A DNA stretch of 64,000 bases from Flavobacterium limnosediminis JC2902 (lineage in GTDB: Bacteria > Bacteroidota > Bacteroidia > Flavobacteriales > Flavobacteriaceae), in contig NZ_AVGG01000002.1 in assembly GCF_000498535.1 (NCBI RefSeq), positions 310,001-374,000 on the forward strand, in the 5' to 3' direction. Below the pieces are notes generated by a model. That model saw only the letters and a list, made by a program, of their open reading frames with translations, was not told the origin of the DNA and did no database searches. The position numbers were made by a program, and so were the translations under genes. Shown piece by piece: positions 26,748 to 34,699 of this stretch; position 1 is the first letter of the stretch; every line of letters starts with the position of its first letter.

Positions 26748-29354
26748 ATGTCAACAAAAGAAAAAACACCGAAGGAAACCCCGTTAATGAAGCAGTACAA
26801 CGAGATAAAAAACAAATATCCCGATGCCTGTCTGCTCTTCCGTGTAGGCGATTTCTACGAAACTTTTGGTGACGACGCGGTACGTGCTGCAGGAATTTTA
26901 GGAATTACCTTAACCAAAAGAGGAGCCGGTTCCGATTCTGAAACCGCTCTGGCCGGATTCCCGCACCATTCCCTGAACACTTATTTGCCGAAACTGGTAA
27001 AAGCCGGACTACGTGTAGCAATTTGTGATCAGTTGGAAGATCCGAAAATGACCAAAACCATTGTAAAACGAGGAGTGACCGAATTGGTAACGCCGGGTGT
27101 TGCGATGAATGACGAAGTTTTACATTCCAAATCAAATAACTTCTTAGCTTCCATTCACTTTGGCAAAAAAAATATCGGGGTGGCTTTTCTGGATGTTTCC
27201 ACAGGCGAATTTTTAACAGCGCAGGGCAATGACGAATACATTGACAAATTACTTCAGAACTTCAATCCGAGTGAAGTTTTGGTTCAGAAACATTATAAAA
27301 GTCAATTTAAAGACAGTTTTGGCGAAGATTTCCATTCGTTCTTTCTGGAAGACTGGATCTACAAAGAAGACTACGCTTTTGAACGCCTGACAAATCATTT
27401 CCAGACCAATTCACTGAAAGGATTCGGGATCGAAGAATTGCAAGAAGGCGTTATTGCCTCGGGAGCGATTTTATATTATTTATCGGAAACACAACACAAT
27501 AAAATCCAGCACATCACCAACATCCATCGTATTGCCGAAGACGCTTACGTTTGGATGGATAAATTCACCATCCGCAATCTGGAATTGTATCATAGTTACA
27601 ATCCGAATGCGGTTACGTTACTGGATGTCATCGACCGCACACTTTCCCCGATGGGAAGCCGTTTATTAAAACGCTGGCTGGCATTGCCGTTGAAAGACGC
27701 TAAGAAAATTCAGGGCCGTCATGAAGTGGTGGACTATCTGAAAACCAACAAGGACGTACTGCACAACATGCAACACCAGATTAAACAGATTTCCGATCTG
27801 GAGCGTCTGATTTCAAAAATTGCCACCGGAAAAGTGAGTCCGCGTGAAGTGGTATATCTGTGTAATTCACTCGATGCCATCATCCCGATGAAAGCGCAGG
27901 CTCTGGAAAGCGCCAATGAAGCTTTAAAAACCATAGGCGACAGTTTGCATTCCTGCGACTTGTTACGTGAAAAAATAAAAACGACTTTAAATCCGGATGC
28001 CCCAGTGGCCATAAGCAAAGGAAATGCGATTGCAAAAGGAATCCATCCTGAACTGGACGAATTGCGTTCCATCGCTTTTTCCGGAAAAGAATATCTGGAA
28101 GCCATGGAAGCCCGTGAAAGTGAAAAAACCGGTATTCCGTCGTTAAAAATATCGTTTAATAACGTTTTCGGTTATTATATTGAAATCCGAAATACCCATA
28201 AAGACAAAGTTCCGACCGAATGGATCCGTAAGCAAACCTTAGTGAATGCTGAACGCTATATTACCGAAGAACTGAAAGAATACGAAACCAAGATTTTAGG
28301 CGCCGAAGAAAAAATCCACAAACTGGAATCGGAATTGTTTGAACAACTGGTGCTTTGGATTTCGACGTACATCAAACCTGTACAACTGAATGCAAACCTG
28401 GTAGCGCAATTAGACTGTTTGTGTTCGTTTACGCAATTGGCTGTCGAGAACAATTACGTTCGCCCCGAAATCGATGAAAGTTTCGATCTGGATATTAAAA
28501 ACGGTCGCCATCCCGTGATTGAAAAACAATTGCCGGTAGGAGTACCCTATATTGCGAATGATGTTTTTCTGGACAACGAAACCCAGCAGATCATTATGAT
28601 TACCGGTCCGAACATGTCGGGTAAATCAGCCATTCTGCGACAAACCGCCCTGATTGTCCTTTTGGGGCAGATGGGAAGTTTTGTTCCAGCAGAAAGCGTT
28701 CGTATGGGCATTGTGGATAAAATCTTTACCCGTGTGGGTGCCAGCGATAACATTTCGATGGGGGAATCCACTTTTATGGTGGAGATGAATGAAACCGCTT
28801 CCATTCTAAATAATATTTCCAACCGAAGCTTAGTCTTATTGGACGAAATCGGTCGGGGAACCTCAACCTATGACGGAATTTCGATTGCCTGGGCCATTGC
28901 GGAATATTTGCACGAACATCCAAACAAACCTAAAACGCTTTTTGCTACCCACTATCATGAACTGAACGAAATGGAAATTACTTTTGAACGCGTTCAGAAT
29001 TTCAATGTTTCGGTAAAAGAAATGAAAGACACCGTTCTTTTCATCCGTAAACTGGTTAAGGGTGGAAGTGCGCACAGTTTCGGTATTCATGTGGCTAAGA
29101 TGGCCGGAATGCCACAAACGGTTATTCTGAAAGCCCAAAAACTTCTTAAAAAACTCGAAAAGGATCATTCCAGCGAAGCGCTAGCAGGAATTAAGTCGGA
29201 TAAAGAAGAATTACAATTGAGCATTTTCAATTTAGACGACCCGCTTTTGGAAGAAATCAAAGAGGAAATCCTGAATTTGGACATCAATACCCTGACTCCG
29301 GTGGAAGCCTTAATGAAGCTGAATGAAATCAAGCGTATGTTAACCAAAAAATAA
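26748..29354 (+). CDS. mutS: MutS, DNA mismatch repair protein
   Basis: Recognises mismatches and starts repair in the cytosol. The 868-aa protein has the N-terminal mismatch motif [11 protein letters not shown] with the Phe-x-Glu pair (about residues 34-40), the connector and lever domains, and the ATPase with Walker A GPNMSGKS at 620-627, [12 protein letters not shown] and FATHYHEL. The length is usual for MutS1. A TATATTTG element is at 26723-26730. Confidence 0.97.
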   Translation: MSTKEKTPKETPLMKQYNEIKNKYPDACLLFRVGDFYETFGDDAVRAAGILGITLTKRGAGSDSETALAGFPHHSLNTYLPKLVKAGLRVAICDQLEDPKMTKTIVKRGVTELVTPGVAMNDEVLHSKSNNFLASIHFGKKNIGVAFLDVSTGEFLTAQGNDEYIDKLLQNFNPSEVLVQKHYKSQFKDSFGEDFHSFFLEDWIYKEDYAFERLTNHFQTNSLKGFGIEELQEGVIASGAILYYLSETQHNKIQHITNIHRIAEDAYVWMDKFTIRNLELYHSYNPNAVTLLDVIDRTLSPMGSRLLKRWLALPLKDAKKIQGRHEVVDYLKTNKDVLHNMQHQIKQISDLERLISKIATGKVSPREVVYLCNSLDAIIPMKAQALESANEALKTIGDSLHSCDLLREKIKTTLNPDAPVAISKGNAIAKGIHPELDELRSIAFSGKEYLEAMEARESEKTGIPSLKISFNNVFGYYIEIRNTHKDKVPTEWIRKQTLVNAERYITEELKEYETKILGAEEKIHKLESELFEQLVLWISTYIKPVQLNANLVAQLDCLCSFTQLAVENNYVRPEIDESFDLDIKNGRHPVIEKQLPVGVPYIANDVFLDNETQQIIMITGPNMSGKSAILRQTALIVLLGQMGSFVPAESVRMGIVDKIFTRVGASDNISMGESTFMVEMNETASILNNISNRSLVLLDEIGRGTSTYDGISIAWAIAEYLHEHPNKPKTLFATHYHELNEMEITFERVQNFNVSVKEMKDTVLFIRKLVKGGSAHSFGIHVAKMAGMPQTVILKAQKLLKKLEKDHSSEALAGIKSDKEELQLSIFNLDDPLLEEIKEEILNLDINTLTPVEALMKLNEIKRMLTKK

Positions 29355-29419
29355 TACAATTGTAAAACAAACGGTATCAAAGAATTAAAAAAAAGTTTTA
29401 TTTTTTTCTCCTCAAATGC

Positions 29420-29449
29420 TTGCAGAATTGAATTTATGTTTTACATTTG
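29420..29449 (+). promoter_or_regulatory. Promoter of the tRNA pair
   Basis: TTG (29420-29422), 19 bases, TACATTTG (29442-29449), 45 bases before tRNA-Gly: a textbook Bacteroidota promoter. Confidence 0.75.
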
Positions 29450-29494
29450 CACTCGCAATACGAAAGTAACGCGGTTCTTTAAAAACATGAAAAT

Positions 29495-29567
29495 GCGAAA
29501 ATAGCTCAGCTGGTAGAGCGCAACCTTGCCAAGGTTGAGGTCGCGGGTTCGAACCCCGTTTTTCGCT
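29495..29567 (+). tRNA. tRNA-Gly (GCC)
   Basis: 73 bases that fold as a cloverleaf: acceptor GCGAAAA/TTTTCGC, D arm GCTC..GAGC, anticodon stem CAACC/GGTTG with loop TTGCCAA (anticodon GCC), T arm with TTCGAAC loop. CCA is not encoded. Confidence 0.97.
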
Positions 29568-29583
29568 CTACTACCAATATAAT

Positions 29584-29667
29584 GCTCGAGTGGTGGAATC
29601 GGTAGACACGCTGGACTTAAAATCCAGTGGACATTAGTCCGTGCGGGTTCAAGTCCCGCCTTGAGTA
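29584..29667 (+). tRNA. tRNA-Leu (UAA), integration target
   Basis: 84-base class II tRNA: acceptor GCTCGAG/CTTGAGT with G-T wobbles, anticodon stem TGGAC/..CCA with loop containing TAA, a long variable arm, T loop TTCAAGT. CCA is not encoded. Its last 20 bases plus three downstream are repeated at 36250-36272, so the element at 29671-36272 is integrated here and supplied the present 3' end. Confidence 0.95.
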
Positions 29668-29670
29668 CAA
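29648..29670. repeat. Left attachment core (attL) in tRNA-Leu
   Basis: 23 bases from the T loop to three bases past the tRNA end, identical to 36250-36272. The bases on either side differ between the two copies. Confidence 0.88.
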
Positions 29671-29671
29671 G

Positions 29672-29720
29672 AAAAAACCGTAATATACTTTAAATTAAGT
29701 ATTTACGGTTTTTCTTTTTT
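29672..29720 (+). terminator. Element-borne terminator after tRNA-Leu
   Basis: ACCGTAA..TACTT pairs with AAGTA..TTACGGT, followed by TTTTTCTTTTTT. It replaces the native terminator, which now lies right of the element at 36271-36304. Confidence 0.75.
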
Positions 29721-29726
29721 ACATTC

Positions 29727-29749
29727 CTCCCACATATCTCCCACATTTT
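29727..29749. repeat. Left tandem repeats CTCCCACAT
   Basis: CTCCCACAT at 29727-29735 and 29738-29746, period 11 bases. The same pair in the same orientation and period is at the right end (36087-36108). They are candidate arm-type binding sites for the integrase. Confidence 0.6.
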
Positions 29750-29775
29750 AGAAAACACTTCCAAAATTACCTTTC

Positions 29776-29928
29776 TTAAACATTTTTATCTTCACCCTTC
29801 TCCATTTTCACCGCCTGTTTTTCCTTGAAGTTCTTGTGTGCCTGAAGTGCTGCTTTCTGATTGTCCGTTAATTTGTCGAAGTCTGTCCAATCTATTTTCA
29901 GATTTGTTTCTTTTTTGTCCTGTTCCAT
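29776..29928 (-). CDS. 50-aa hypothetical protein of the element
   Basis: A short frame, ATG at 29928, encoding a charged, helical peptide (MEQDKKETNLKIDWTDFDKL..., ending MEKGEDKNV). The amino-acid content looks like a real cytosolic protein rather than a random AT-rich frame. It is the leftmost gene in the element. No family recognised; function unknown. Confidence 0.5.
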   Translation of the reverse strand: MEQDKKETNLKIDWTDFDKLTDNQKAALQAHKNFKEKQAVKMEKGEDKNV

Positions 29929-29940
29929 AAATGATTTATT

Positions 29941-30501
29941 AAGTGATTCAATATCTTTTCCATTTCTGCCTCACGCGCAAACTCAGATTATAGTTTTTTA
30001 AAGATTTTGAGTTTTATAGATTGTATAAATGTTTGATACAAAGAATATTCGCGTGGGGTTTATTTACGTTGTATAAATGTACTACTTTTCAACCTGCTCT
30101 ATGTTTTGGATAGGGTAAAAAATTTTGTATATATCTTCAAGGTTGGTTCCCTACCCCCTATATAAACCGTTTGGGGCATTTCGGAAACTCGGATTTTTTA
30201 GGGGTATAGGGGTTGAATTATCTCGGTCAAAAAATATTTTTCCGTTTTTTTTATTGAGGCGGTTTGCATGGCTCTACTGTTTTTGTAATCCTACTTAGGT
30301 CACACGTAAAACTTGTAAAGTCGCACCAATAAAGGAAACTTTTATTTCACTGCTATTTTTTCCCAACCGTTTGCACAATCACACTATTTACACTGTTTTT
30401 TCCGTAGTGTATTATGAAAGAAAAACCTATATTTGGTTTAATACCTATAAAGGTTTCAGACTGCAGTTTGTAAAAAAGGAACTTAAATCGTATTTAAAAT
30501 T
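29941..30501. other. Noncoding segment of the element, possible origin or control region
   Basis: About 560 bases with no supportable gene. It contains a 12-base direct repeat TTGTATAAATGT (30021-30032, 30069-30080), an inverted repeat CCCCTATA/TATAGGGG (30155-30162, 30205-30212) flanking T- and G-rich DNA, and three CCGTTTG/CGGTTTG words near 30166, 30254 and 30366. At 30428-30435 there is a TATATTTG -7 element that could serve the gene at 30502. Given the replication-initiator-like gene nearby, this is the best place for an origin, but I see no nick-site motif I can name. Confidence 0.4.
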
Positions 30502-30768
30502 ATGCTTAGAAAACTACTATTGTATTTAGAAACGAAAACCGTTTTATTTTTGGTTGTGTATTGTGTCTTTTCAATCTTATATACTTTTGTAATTGAAAGT
30601 ATAACTTATAAAAATAACTCATTGAGCCCGCATCTACTTGAAGTTACCGGAGAACAGATGCTAAGTCGAGGGTTGTTGGTTTTTATGATTTTTGTTTTTT
30701 CATTCTGCTGTTTTGAAATAAAAGAAGGCAAGATTAAAATACGTCCAGAAACCAGACATAGAACTTGA
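30502..30768 (+). CDS. 88-aa protein with two membrane helices
   Basis: A small inner-membrane protein: hydrophobic segments at about residues 13-31 (VLFLVVYCVFSILYTFVI) and 55-72 (GLLVFMIFVFSFCCFEI), with a charged Lys/Arg/Glu tail. It is the only gene of the element read rightward, opposite to and facing the 87-aa gene (19-base gap). A -7 element is 66 bases upstream. No family recognised; a holin-like, immunity or anchoring role would be a guess. Confidence 0.55.
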   Translation: MLRKLLLYLETKTVLFLVVYCVFSILYTFVIESITYKNNSLSPHLLEVTGEQMLSRGLLVFMIFVFSFCCFEIKEGKIKIRPETRHRT

Positions 30769-30787
30769 TTTTTTCAACACAAATAAA

Positions 30788-31051
30788 CTATCCAAATATT
30801 GTTTTAAGTAAGTCGTTAACATACTTTTCTACGTCCTGAGTATCATATTGTAATTCGACGTCCCTTCTCCCCCTTAAATCAAAACCTCTTACTTGTTTCT
30901 TCATTTGCTCGACGTTAAAAACTTTATTTGTAATGTAATTTATCAAGAGTGATTCGATTTTGTCCTTATCGCTCTTACTTATAAATTCCTTAACGCCTTT
31001 TTTAATTAATTTGTTTGCTATCTCGGTTAATTCTCTTTCTATTACTATCAT
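30788..31051 (-). CDS. 87-aa hypothetical protein
   Basis: A charged, mostly helical protein (MIVIERELTEIANKLIKKGV..., KIESLLINYITNKVFN, RGFDLRGRRDVELQYD) without signal or membrane segment. It starts 16 bases after the replication-initiator-like gene ends, so it should be in the same transcript. Function unknown; a size and position like a replication accessory protein is only suggestive. Confidence 0.65.
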   Translation of the reverse strand: MIVIERELTEIANKLIKKGVKEFISKSDKDKIESLLINYITNKVFNVEQMKKQVRGFDLRGRRDVELQYDTQDVEKYVNDLLKTIFG

Positions 31052-31067
31052 TGTTTGAGTGTTTTTT

Positions 31068-32384
31068 TTAATTGGTTAGTAATGTGGTTAATAAATTAGT
31101 TTGTCCTGAAGGGTAAAGTCTGTTTTGCTTTATTCTTTGGTTGCTGTCGGTGTTTCTAATATTGTGAGCGATCTCTTTTATTTGCATTTTGTAATCTGAG
31201 AAAACCCACTTGCCGGACAAATACCGTCTTTTGATTTGCTCAAATGTTTTTTTGTCGGTTAGATAATAATATTTCAATCCGGTATGTGATAGTAAAAGAC
31301 TGTTTTCTTTCTGCATCGAAATATCTAATCCAGTCACTTTGCAAACTGATTTTTCAGAAGGTGTTGAAGAAACCAACTCCACCTTTTTTGACAGTATATT
31401 TAAAGTGTCAATTTGGGTGGTGTTGAAGTTTAAAAAATCCACCTTTTGACTAATTACTTCAGTAATGTTTTTTTGAATATTGTTTGAATACGTTTTTGTT
31501 ATTTCTTTAAACTGCTTTCGGTGGGTTTTAAAGTTCTCTGTTTGATTATTCGACAACAACCCACTCCAATAATTTGGATTTGAATATTCCAACATTCTAT
31601 ATTTAAGTTTTGTACTTAAAGTGTCAATTTGGGTGGTGTTGTCATAAAACAATACATTTTCCCATTCGGTTATCAATTCATTTTTGAAGTTATGAAGTCC
31701 GTAATTTATTAAGTCAAATAGCGTGAATATACCCTTCTTATTTAATTTTTCCATTCTAGTATATTTAATCTCGAAACGCATTATTTCGCTGTCAATTTCA
31801 AAACCTTTTGATTTGTAGTGCAATGCCTTATTATATGCCTTAATTATATACTGCGAATGTTCAACTTGCTTGTATTTTCCCTCCTCTGAATTTTTTTGAT
31901 ACTCAAAAAGTTTTGTTTTATGCAGTAGGCAGTTATTTAAAATCTCGTTTGTTGGTTCCGGCGGCGTGATATTAACACCTACTTCCAAACACTTTAAAAT
32001 ACATTGCTGAGGTGTTATATTGAATTTATCGTTTAAATCATTTAAAACCAACAAAACAGCCTTTAAATCAAAATTGTTATAATTATGCGCTCCGTTGTTC
32101 CAATACTTATGCAGACTTCCTTTAAAAAAAACGGTTCCCGTATCATAAATTACAAATTCAATTCCTTTGTAATATGCATGTTTGTATGGTGTTATTGCAT
32201 ATCCGTAACGATTGACTGTTTTTATTTCTCCGGTTGTCACGCTTGCCTTTCTTTCAAAATCTAATAAGGTGTTACCTTCCAATTCGGATGGATCTAAATC
32301 CTTGATTAATATTTTTACAAAGTCTATCAATTGATTATATTTGTTGAAGTTTTGACATTGCCTGTTAAAACGACTTTTGAACAA
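31068..32384 (-). CDS. Putative replication initiation protein (phage gene II/X-like)
   Basis: About 438 aa. The motif FFKGSLHKYWNNGAHNYN, followed by CLEVGVNITPP, QYIIKAYNKALHYKSKG and IMRFEIKYTRMEKL, follows the order seen in phage/plasmid replication proteins of the gene II/X family, which nick and join DNA in rolling-circle replication. This is recognition by motif pattern, not a search. There is no in-frame ATG near the 5' end: the frame opens at a TTG (32384), while the ATG right after the preceding stop (32418) is in another frame, so the real start is uncertain. A hairpin lies between. Confidence 0.5.
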   Translation of the reverse strand: MFKSRFNRQCQNFNKYNQLIDFVKILIKDLDPSELEGNTLLDFERKASVTTGEIKTVNRYGYAITPYKHAYYKGIEFVIYDTGTVFFKGSLHKYWNNGAHNYNNFDLKAVLLVLNDLNDKFNITPQQCILKCLEVGVNITPPEPTNEILNNCLLHKTKLFEYQKNSEEGKYKQVEHSQYIIKAYNKALHYKSKGFEIDSEIMRFEIKYTRMEKLNKKGIFTLFDLINYGLHNFKNELITEWENVLFYDNTTQIDTLSTKLKYRMLEYSNPNYWSGLLSNNQTENFKTHRKQFKEITKTYSNNIQKNITEVISQKVDFLNFNTTQIDTLNILSKKVELVSSTPSEKSVCKVTGLDISMQKENSLLLSHTGLKYYYLTDKKTFEQIKRRYLSGKWVFSDYKMQIKEIAHNIRNTDSNQRIKQNRLYPSGQTNLLTTLLTN

Positions 32385-32387
32385 AAT

Positions 32388-32412
32388 AAAGGGAGCCTGA
32401 ACAACTCCCTTT
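32388..32412 (-). promoter_or_regulatory. Hairpin before the replication-initiator-like gene
   Basis: Arms AAAGGGAG and CTCCCTTT around nine bases, followed on the minus strand by ATTTTG. It lies just upstream of the TTG start and contains the only purine-rich SD-like stretch, so it could be an attenuator or a weak terminator that limits expression. Confidence 0.5.
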
Positions 32413-32418
32413 TTTCAT

Positions 32419-32862
32419 TTATTCCGTTTTGTAGGTATTAATTATTTGCGCTAAAATTTTTGGGGTTGCCGGATAGAATGAAAAATAAACGTCAATTATT
32501 AGCCATATTTCCGGCTCTTGGGTTATAAAGTTTTTACCCTCCGTAAAGTGGAATATTAAAAGACTCTTCTTTTCGCCTTTTCTCTTATCTCCGTAGTAAA
32601 TGTTTTTTATTCCTGTTGGCCTTAATCCGGTAACTGCCTCTGATGTTTTCCAGCTATTTGTGTTTCTTATTCTCAAATACTTTGTAATACCTGAAGATTT
32701 AGATTTTTCTTGATAAGGCTCTATTCTAATTAGTTCCTCAAAATGATTAAACCCGCCTTTTAACCCTATTAGTCGGTAAACTGTATATGATTTGGTTTTG
32801 TTTAAAACCCCGTAGACGTGCCTATGAAATTCGGGAGTTTTGAAATTGCCTGTCTTTTCCAT
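32419..32862 (-). CDS. 147-aa hypothetical protein
   Basis: A cytosolic protein with many aromatic and Lys residues (MEKTGNFKTPEFHRHVYGVL, YTVYRLIGLKGGFNHFEEL, IWLIIDVYFSFYPATPKIL). It starts two bases after the HTH gene stop and ends just before the replication-initiator-like gene, so the three form one operon. No family recognised. Confidence 0.7.
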   Translation of the reverse strand: MEKTGNFKTPEFHRHVYGVLNKTKSYTVYRLIGLKGGFNHFEELIRIEPYQEKSKSSGITKYLRIRNTNSWKTSEAVTGLRPTGIKNIYYGDKRKGEKKSLLIFHFTEGKNFITQEPEIWLIIDVYFSFYPATPKILAQIINTYKTE

Positions 32863-32864
32863 AA

Positions 32865-33143
32865 TCAGCCATTTAAAGGGGTTAAACTTTTTTCAATGTC
32901 TGATTTTAGGAAATAAACTCTTGCCCCGATTCCGTAAGGCGTGAGTTTGCCTGATTTGCACCAGTTGTGAACGGTGGATATATCTACCTTAAAAAGTCCT
33001 GCGACTTCTTGGCGTGACAGATATTCTTCCGGCTGTTTTGGTTTGAAGTGTTTAAGAAATTCGTCTAAATGACTTTTTACACTCTCTGCGATTTTGTTTT
33101 GTAGTTCGTCAGGGCTAACGGAAATGAATTGAATTGCACTCAT
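32865..33143 (-). CDS. Small helix-turn-helix protein, excisionase-like
   Basis: A 92-aa DNA-binding protein. The C-terminal half, YLSRQEVAGLFKVDISTVHNWCKSGKLTPYGIGARVYFLKSDIE, is a MerR/excisionase-type HTH_17 domain; the N-terminal part is helical. The ATG at 33143 (MSAIQFISVSPDELQ) is chosen over an upstream TTG at 33176 because that is the usual protein start. It heads the HTH-147aa-Rep operon, with hexamer repeats upstream at 33182-33221. It may be the Xis or the regulator of the element. Confidence 0.82.
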   Translation of the reverse strand: MSAIQFISVSPDELQNKIAESVKSHLDEFLKHFKPKQPEEYLSRQEVAGLFKVDISTVHNWCKSGKLTPYGIGARVYFLKSDIEKSLTPLNG

Positions 33144-33181
33144 AAGTTTTTTATTTATTGTTAAACTTGAGTACAAATCTC

Positions 33182-33221
33182 AATCGGTTTCATTTCCGAT
33201 TCATGGTAGTTTTTTCCGATT
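33182..33221. promoter_or_regulatory. Hexamer repeats upstream of the HTH gene
   Basis: AATCGG (33182-33187) inverted to CCGATT (33196-33201), and a second CCGATT at 33216-33221, exactly 20 bases after the first. They lie 40-80 bases upstream of the HTH gene start, with a -7-like GAGATTTG (minus strand) between. Possible operator for the HTH protein. Confidence 0.4.
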
Positions 33222-33243
33222 CTCGGGGATCCGTTTTATTGTA

Positions 33244-34191
33244 TTATTTCAGCTCGAAAATCTCTTTTACTATTAAGTTGTAATTATTTTCTCTTCCTGC
33301 TGACGAATATTTGGTGCTAAAACTCTCTTTATTTAAAAATTCTTGATGTGTTTTTTCGCTTATAAAATCGTTTTCAAATAACCATTCCATTAGTTTTGAA
33401 TGTGTTATAGGAATAATTCTTTCTTCCTTTTTCATTTTTTGAATTAAAAAACTATAATCCGCATACCTATCAATAATGTATCTTTCTGAGTAAATTTTAA
33501 ATAACAAATAATTTTTTTCGTCTGCACCACAAAATACTTTAGGGAACGGATTTTCATTCACAGATACTTCTTTTTGAATTTCAAAAGTCCTTTCTTTTAT
33601 AGTATTCAAATATTTTATTTCTCCTCTATAATCAATATCTTCTAAATATTCTTTCCCACTTAAATCGTTTATAATTTTACCTATTACCTGAACTCTGGTA
33701 TCTCCTGGTATTGTGTTAATTCCATTTAAAAAAACAGACTTTTTGAAAAAAGTTTCTATTTCATCAATGTTTGTGTAAATACTGTTTTCCAACTCAGTAT
33801 AAATTATCAATTCTTCTGTTTTGATTCCGGTTCCTGATAAAGTCTTTAGAAAACAATCATATTTTATAAATACAGATAAGTAGTAAGAGCGAATTCTAAC
33901 TGATAATTCGGCCGGAGCATTATTATGAATCAACACTCTTTCTAGTAATTCGAGTTTATCGAAATTATCTAAAATTGTACTTATGTCTTTTTTAAACAGT
34001 TTGAATGTGGATATATACAACTCTTGACTTGTAATTTCTTTTACAATATCTGCTATCAACATCAATCTAACATAATTAGGTATTTCTTTGCCCCTATATG
34101 TCAAATCGTCGTTATTAAGTAGTTTCTTGATTACTTTGTAGATAATGTCGTTTGAATATTTCGATTGAGTATTTTCAATTTTTATAATCAT
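33244..34191 (-). CDS. 315-aa unrecognised protein of the element
   Basis: A cytosolic, helical, Ile/Lys/Asn/Glu-rich protein, starting MIIKIENTQSKYSNDIIYKV, with a later HSKLMEWLFENDFISEKTHQ stretch that looks like a small helical module. No catalytic motif, signal peptide or membrane helix is evident. It stands between the HTH operon and the 86-aa gene with 43 and 100-base gaps. No family recognised. Its place in a small element, where replication and integration genes are accounted for, makes it the main candidate for cargo (for example phage resistance or host interaction), but that is speculation. Confidence 0.7.
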   Translation of the reverse strand: MIIKIENTQSKYSNDIIYKVIKKLLNNDDLTYRGKEIPNYVRLMLIADIVKEITSQELYISTFKLFKKDISTILDNFDKLELLERVLIHNNAPAELSVRIRSYYLSVFIKYDCFLKTLSGTGIKTEELIIYTELENSIYTNIDEIETFFKKSVFLNGINTIPGDTRVQVIGKIINDLSGKEYLEDIDYRGEIKYLNTIKERTFEIQKEVSVNENPFPKVFCGADEKNYLLFKIYSERYIIDRYADYSFLIQKMKKEERIIPITHSKLMEWLFENDFISEKTHQEFLNKESFSTKYSSAGRENNYNLIVKEIFELK

Positions 34192-34234
34192 GCCTATTTG
34201 AACTTTTGAACTTTAATTTTGTTAGTTACACCAA

Positions 34235-34495
34235 CTACTTACTTAGTCGGGCTTCCTCAATATAATCAAACATATTATCTAAAATTTTAATGTTCTTCAT
34301 TAAGGCTTTAAAGTCAGTTTCTGTCATTTCGTTATTTGTTTCCGGTGTGGTTGAAAGTTTATACAAATGACTCGTTACCGCATCATTCAAAAACCTTTTT
34401 AGGTTTGATACTCCGTTTTCTTCTTCACCCATTTCTAAACATCTTGTTAGACCTAAAATTTCTAATTCTGGCTGCGTAAAATTAAAATTATCCAT
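34235..34495 (-). CDS. 86-aa hypothetical protein
   Basis: A soluble, acidic helical protein (MDNFNFTQPELEILGLTRCLEM..., ending NMFDYIEEARLSK) with no recognised family. It lies 43 bases upstream of the 315-aa gene and six bases downstream of the 54-aa membrane peptide gene, probably one transcript. Confidence 0.6.
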   Translation of the reverse strand: MDNFNFTQPELEILGLTRCLEMGEEENGVSNLKRFLNDAVTSHLYKLSTTPETNNEMTETDFKALMKNIKILDNMFDYIEEARLSK

Positions 34496-34501
34496 ATTTT
34501 T

Positions 34502-34666
34502 TTATTTATTAACCTCAACTATTTCTAATTCACCAGTCCACCTATCCAACAGCAAAGCATTATCATAATTACTCTTGATTACTTTGTATCTACTCATTAC
34601 AGCTAAAACAATGATACCAAAAAAGAGTACTATTGCTAACTTGTTTTTATTGAAAAATTCTTTCAT
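34502..34666 (-). CDS. 54-aa single-pass membrane peptide
   Basis: A short frame with ATG at 34666. The protein starts MKEFFNKNK, has one membrane helix (LAIVLFFGIIVLAVM, residues 10-24), then RYKVIKS and NALLLDRWTGELEIV. The final NALxLDRWTGE pattern resembles the end of many small bacterial membrane-anchored peptides with a short outside domain. It sits between the integrase and the 86-aa gene. Function unknown. Confidence 0.6.
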   Translation of the reverse strand: MKEFFNKNKLAIVLFFGIIVLAVMSRYKVIKSNYDNALLLDRWTGELEIVEVNK

Positions 34667-34699
34667 AATATTTATCAAAAATTTTTAAAGGTTGGCTTA

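Noticed and set aside
29898-29963. 21-aa minus-strand frame (MEKILNHLINHLW...) overlapping the 50-aa gene
   Set aside because: Looks protein-like but is bounded by stops and overlaps the start of the 50-aa gene; may be a remnant. Too short to support.
32365-32418. 17-aa frame from the ATG directly after the 147-aa gene stop
   Set aside because: It ends after 17 codons; relevant only as a possible out-of-frame start of the replication-initiator-like gene.
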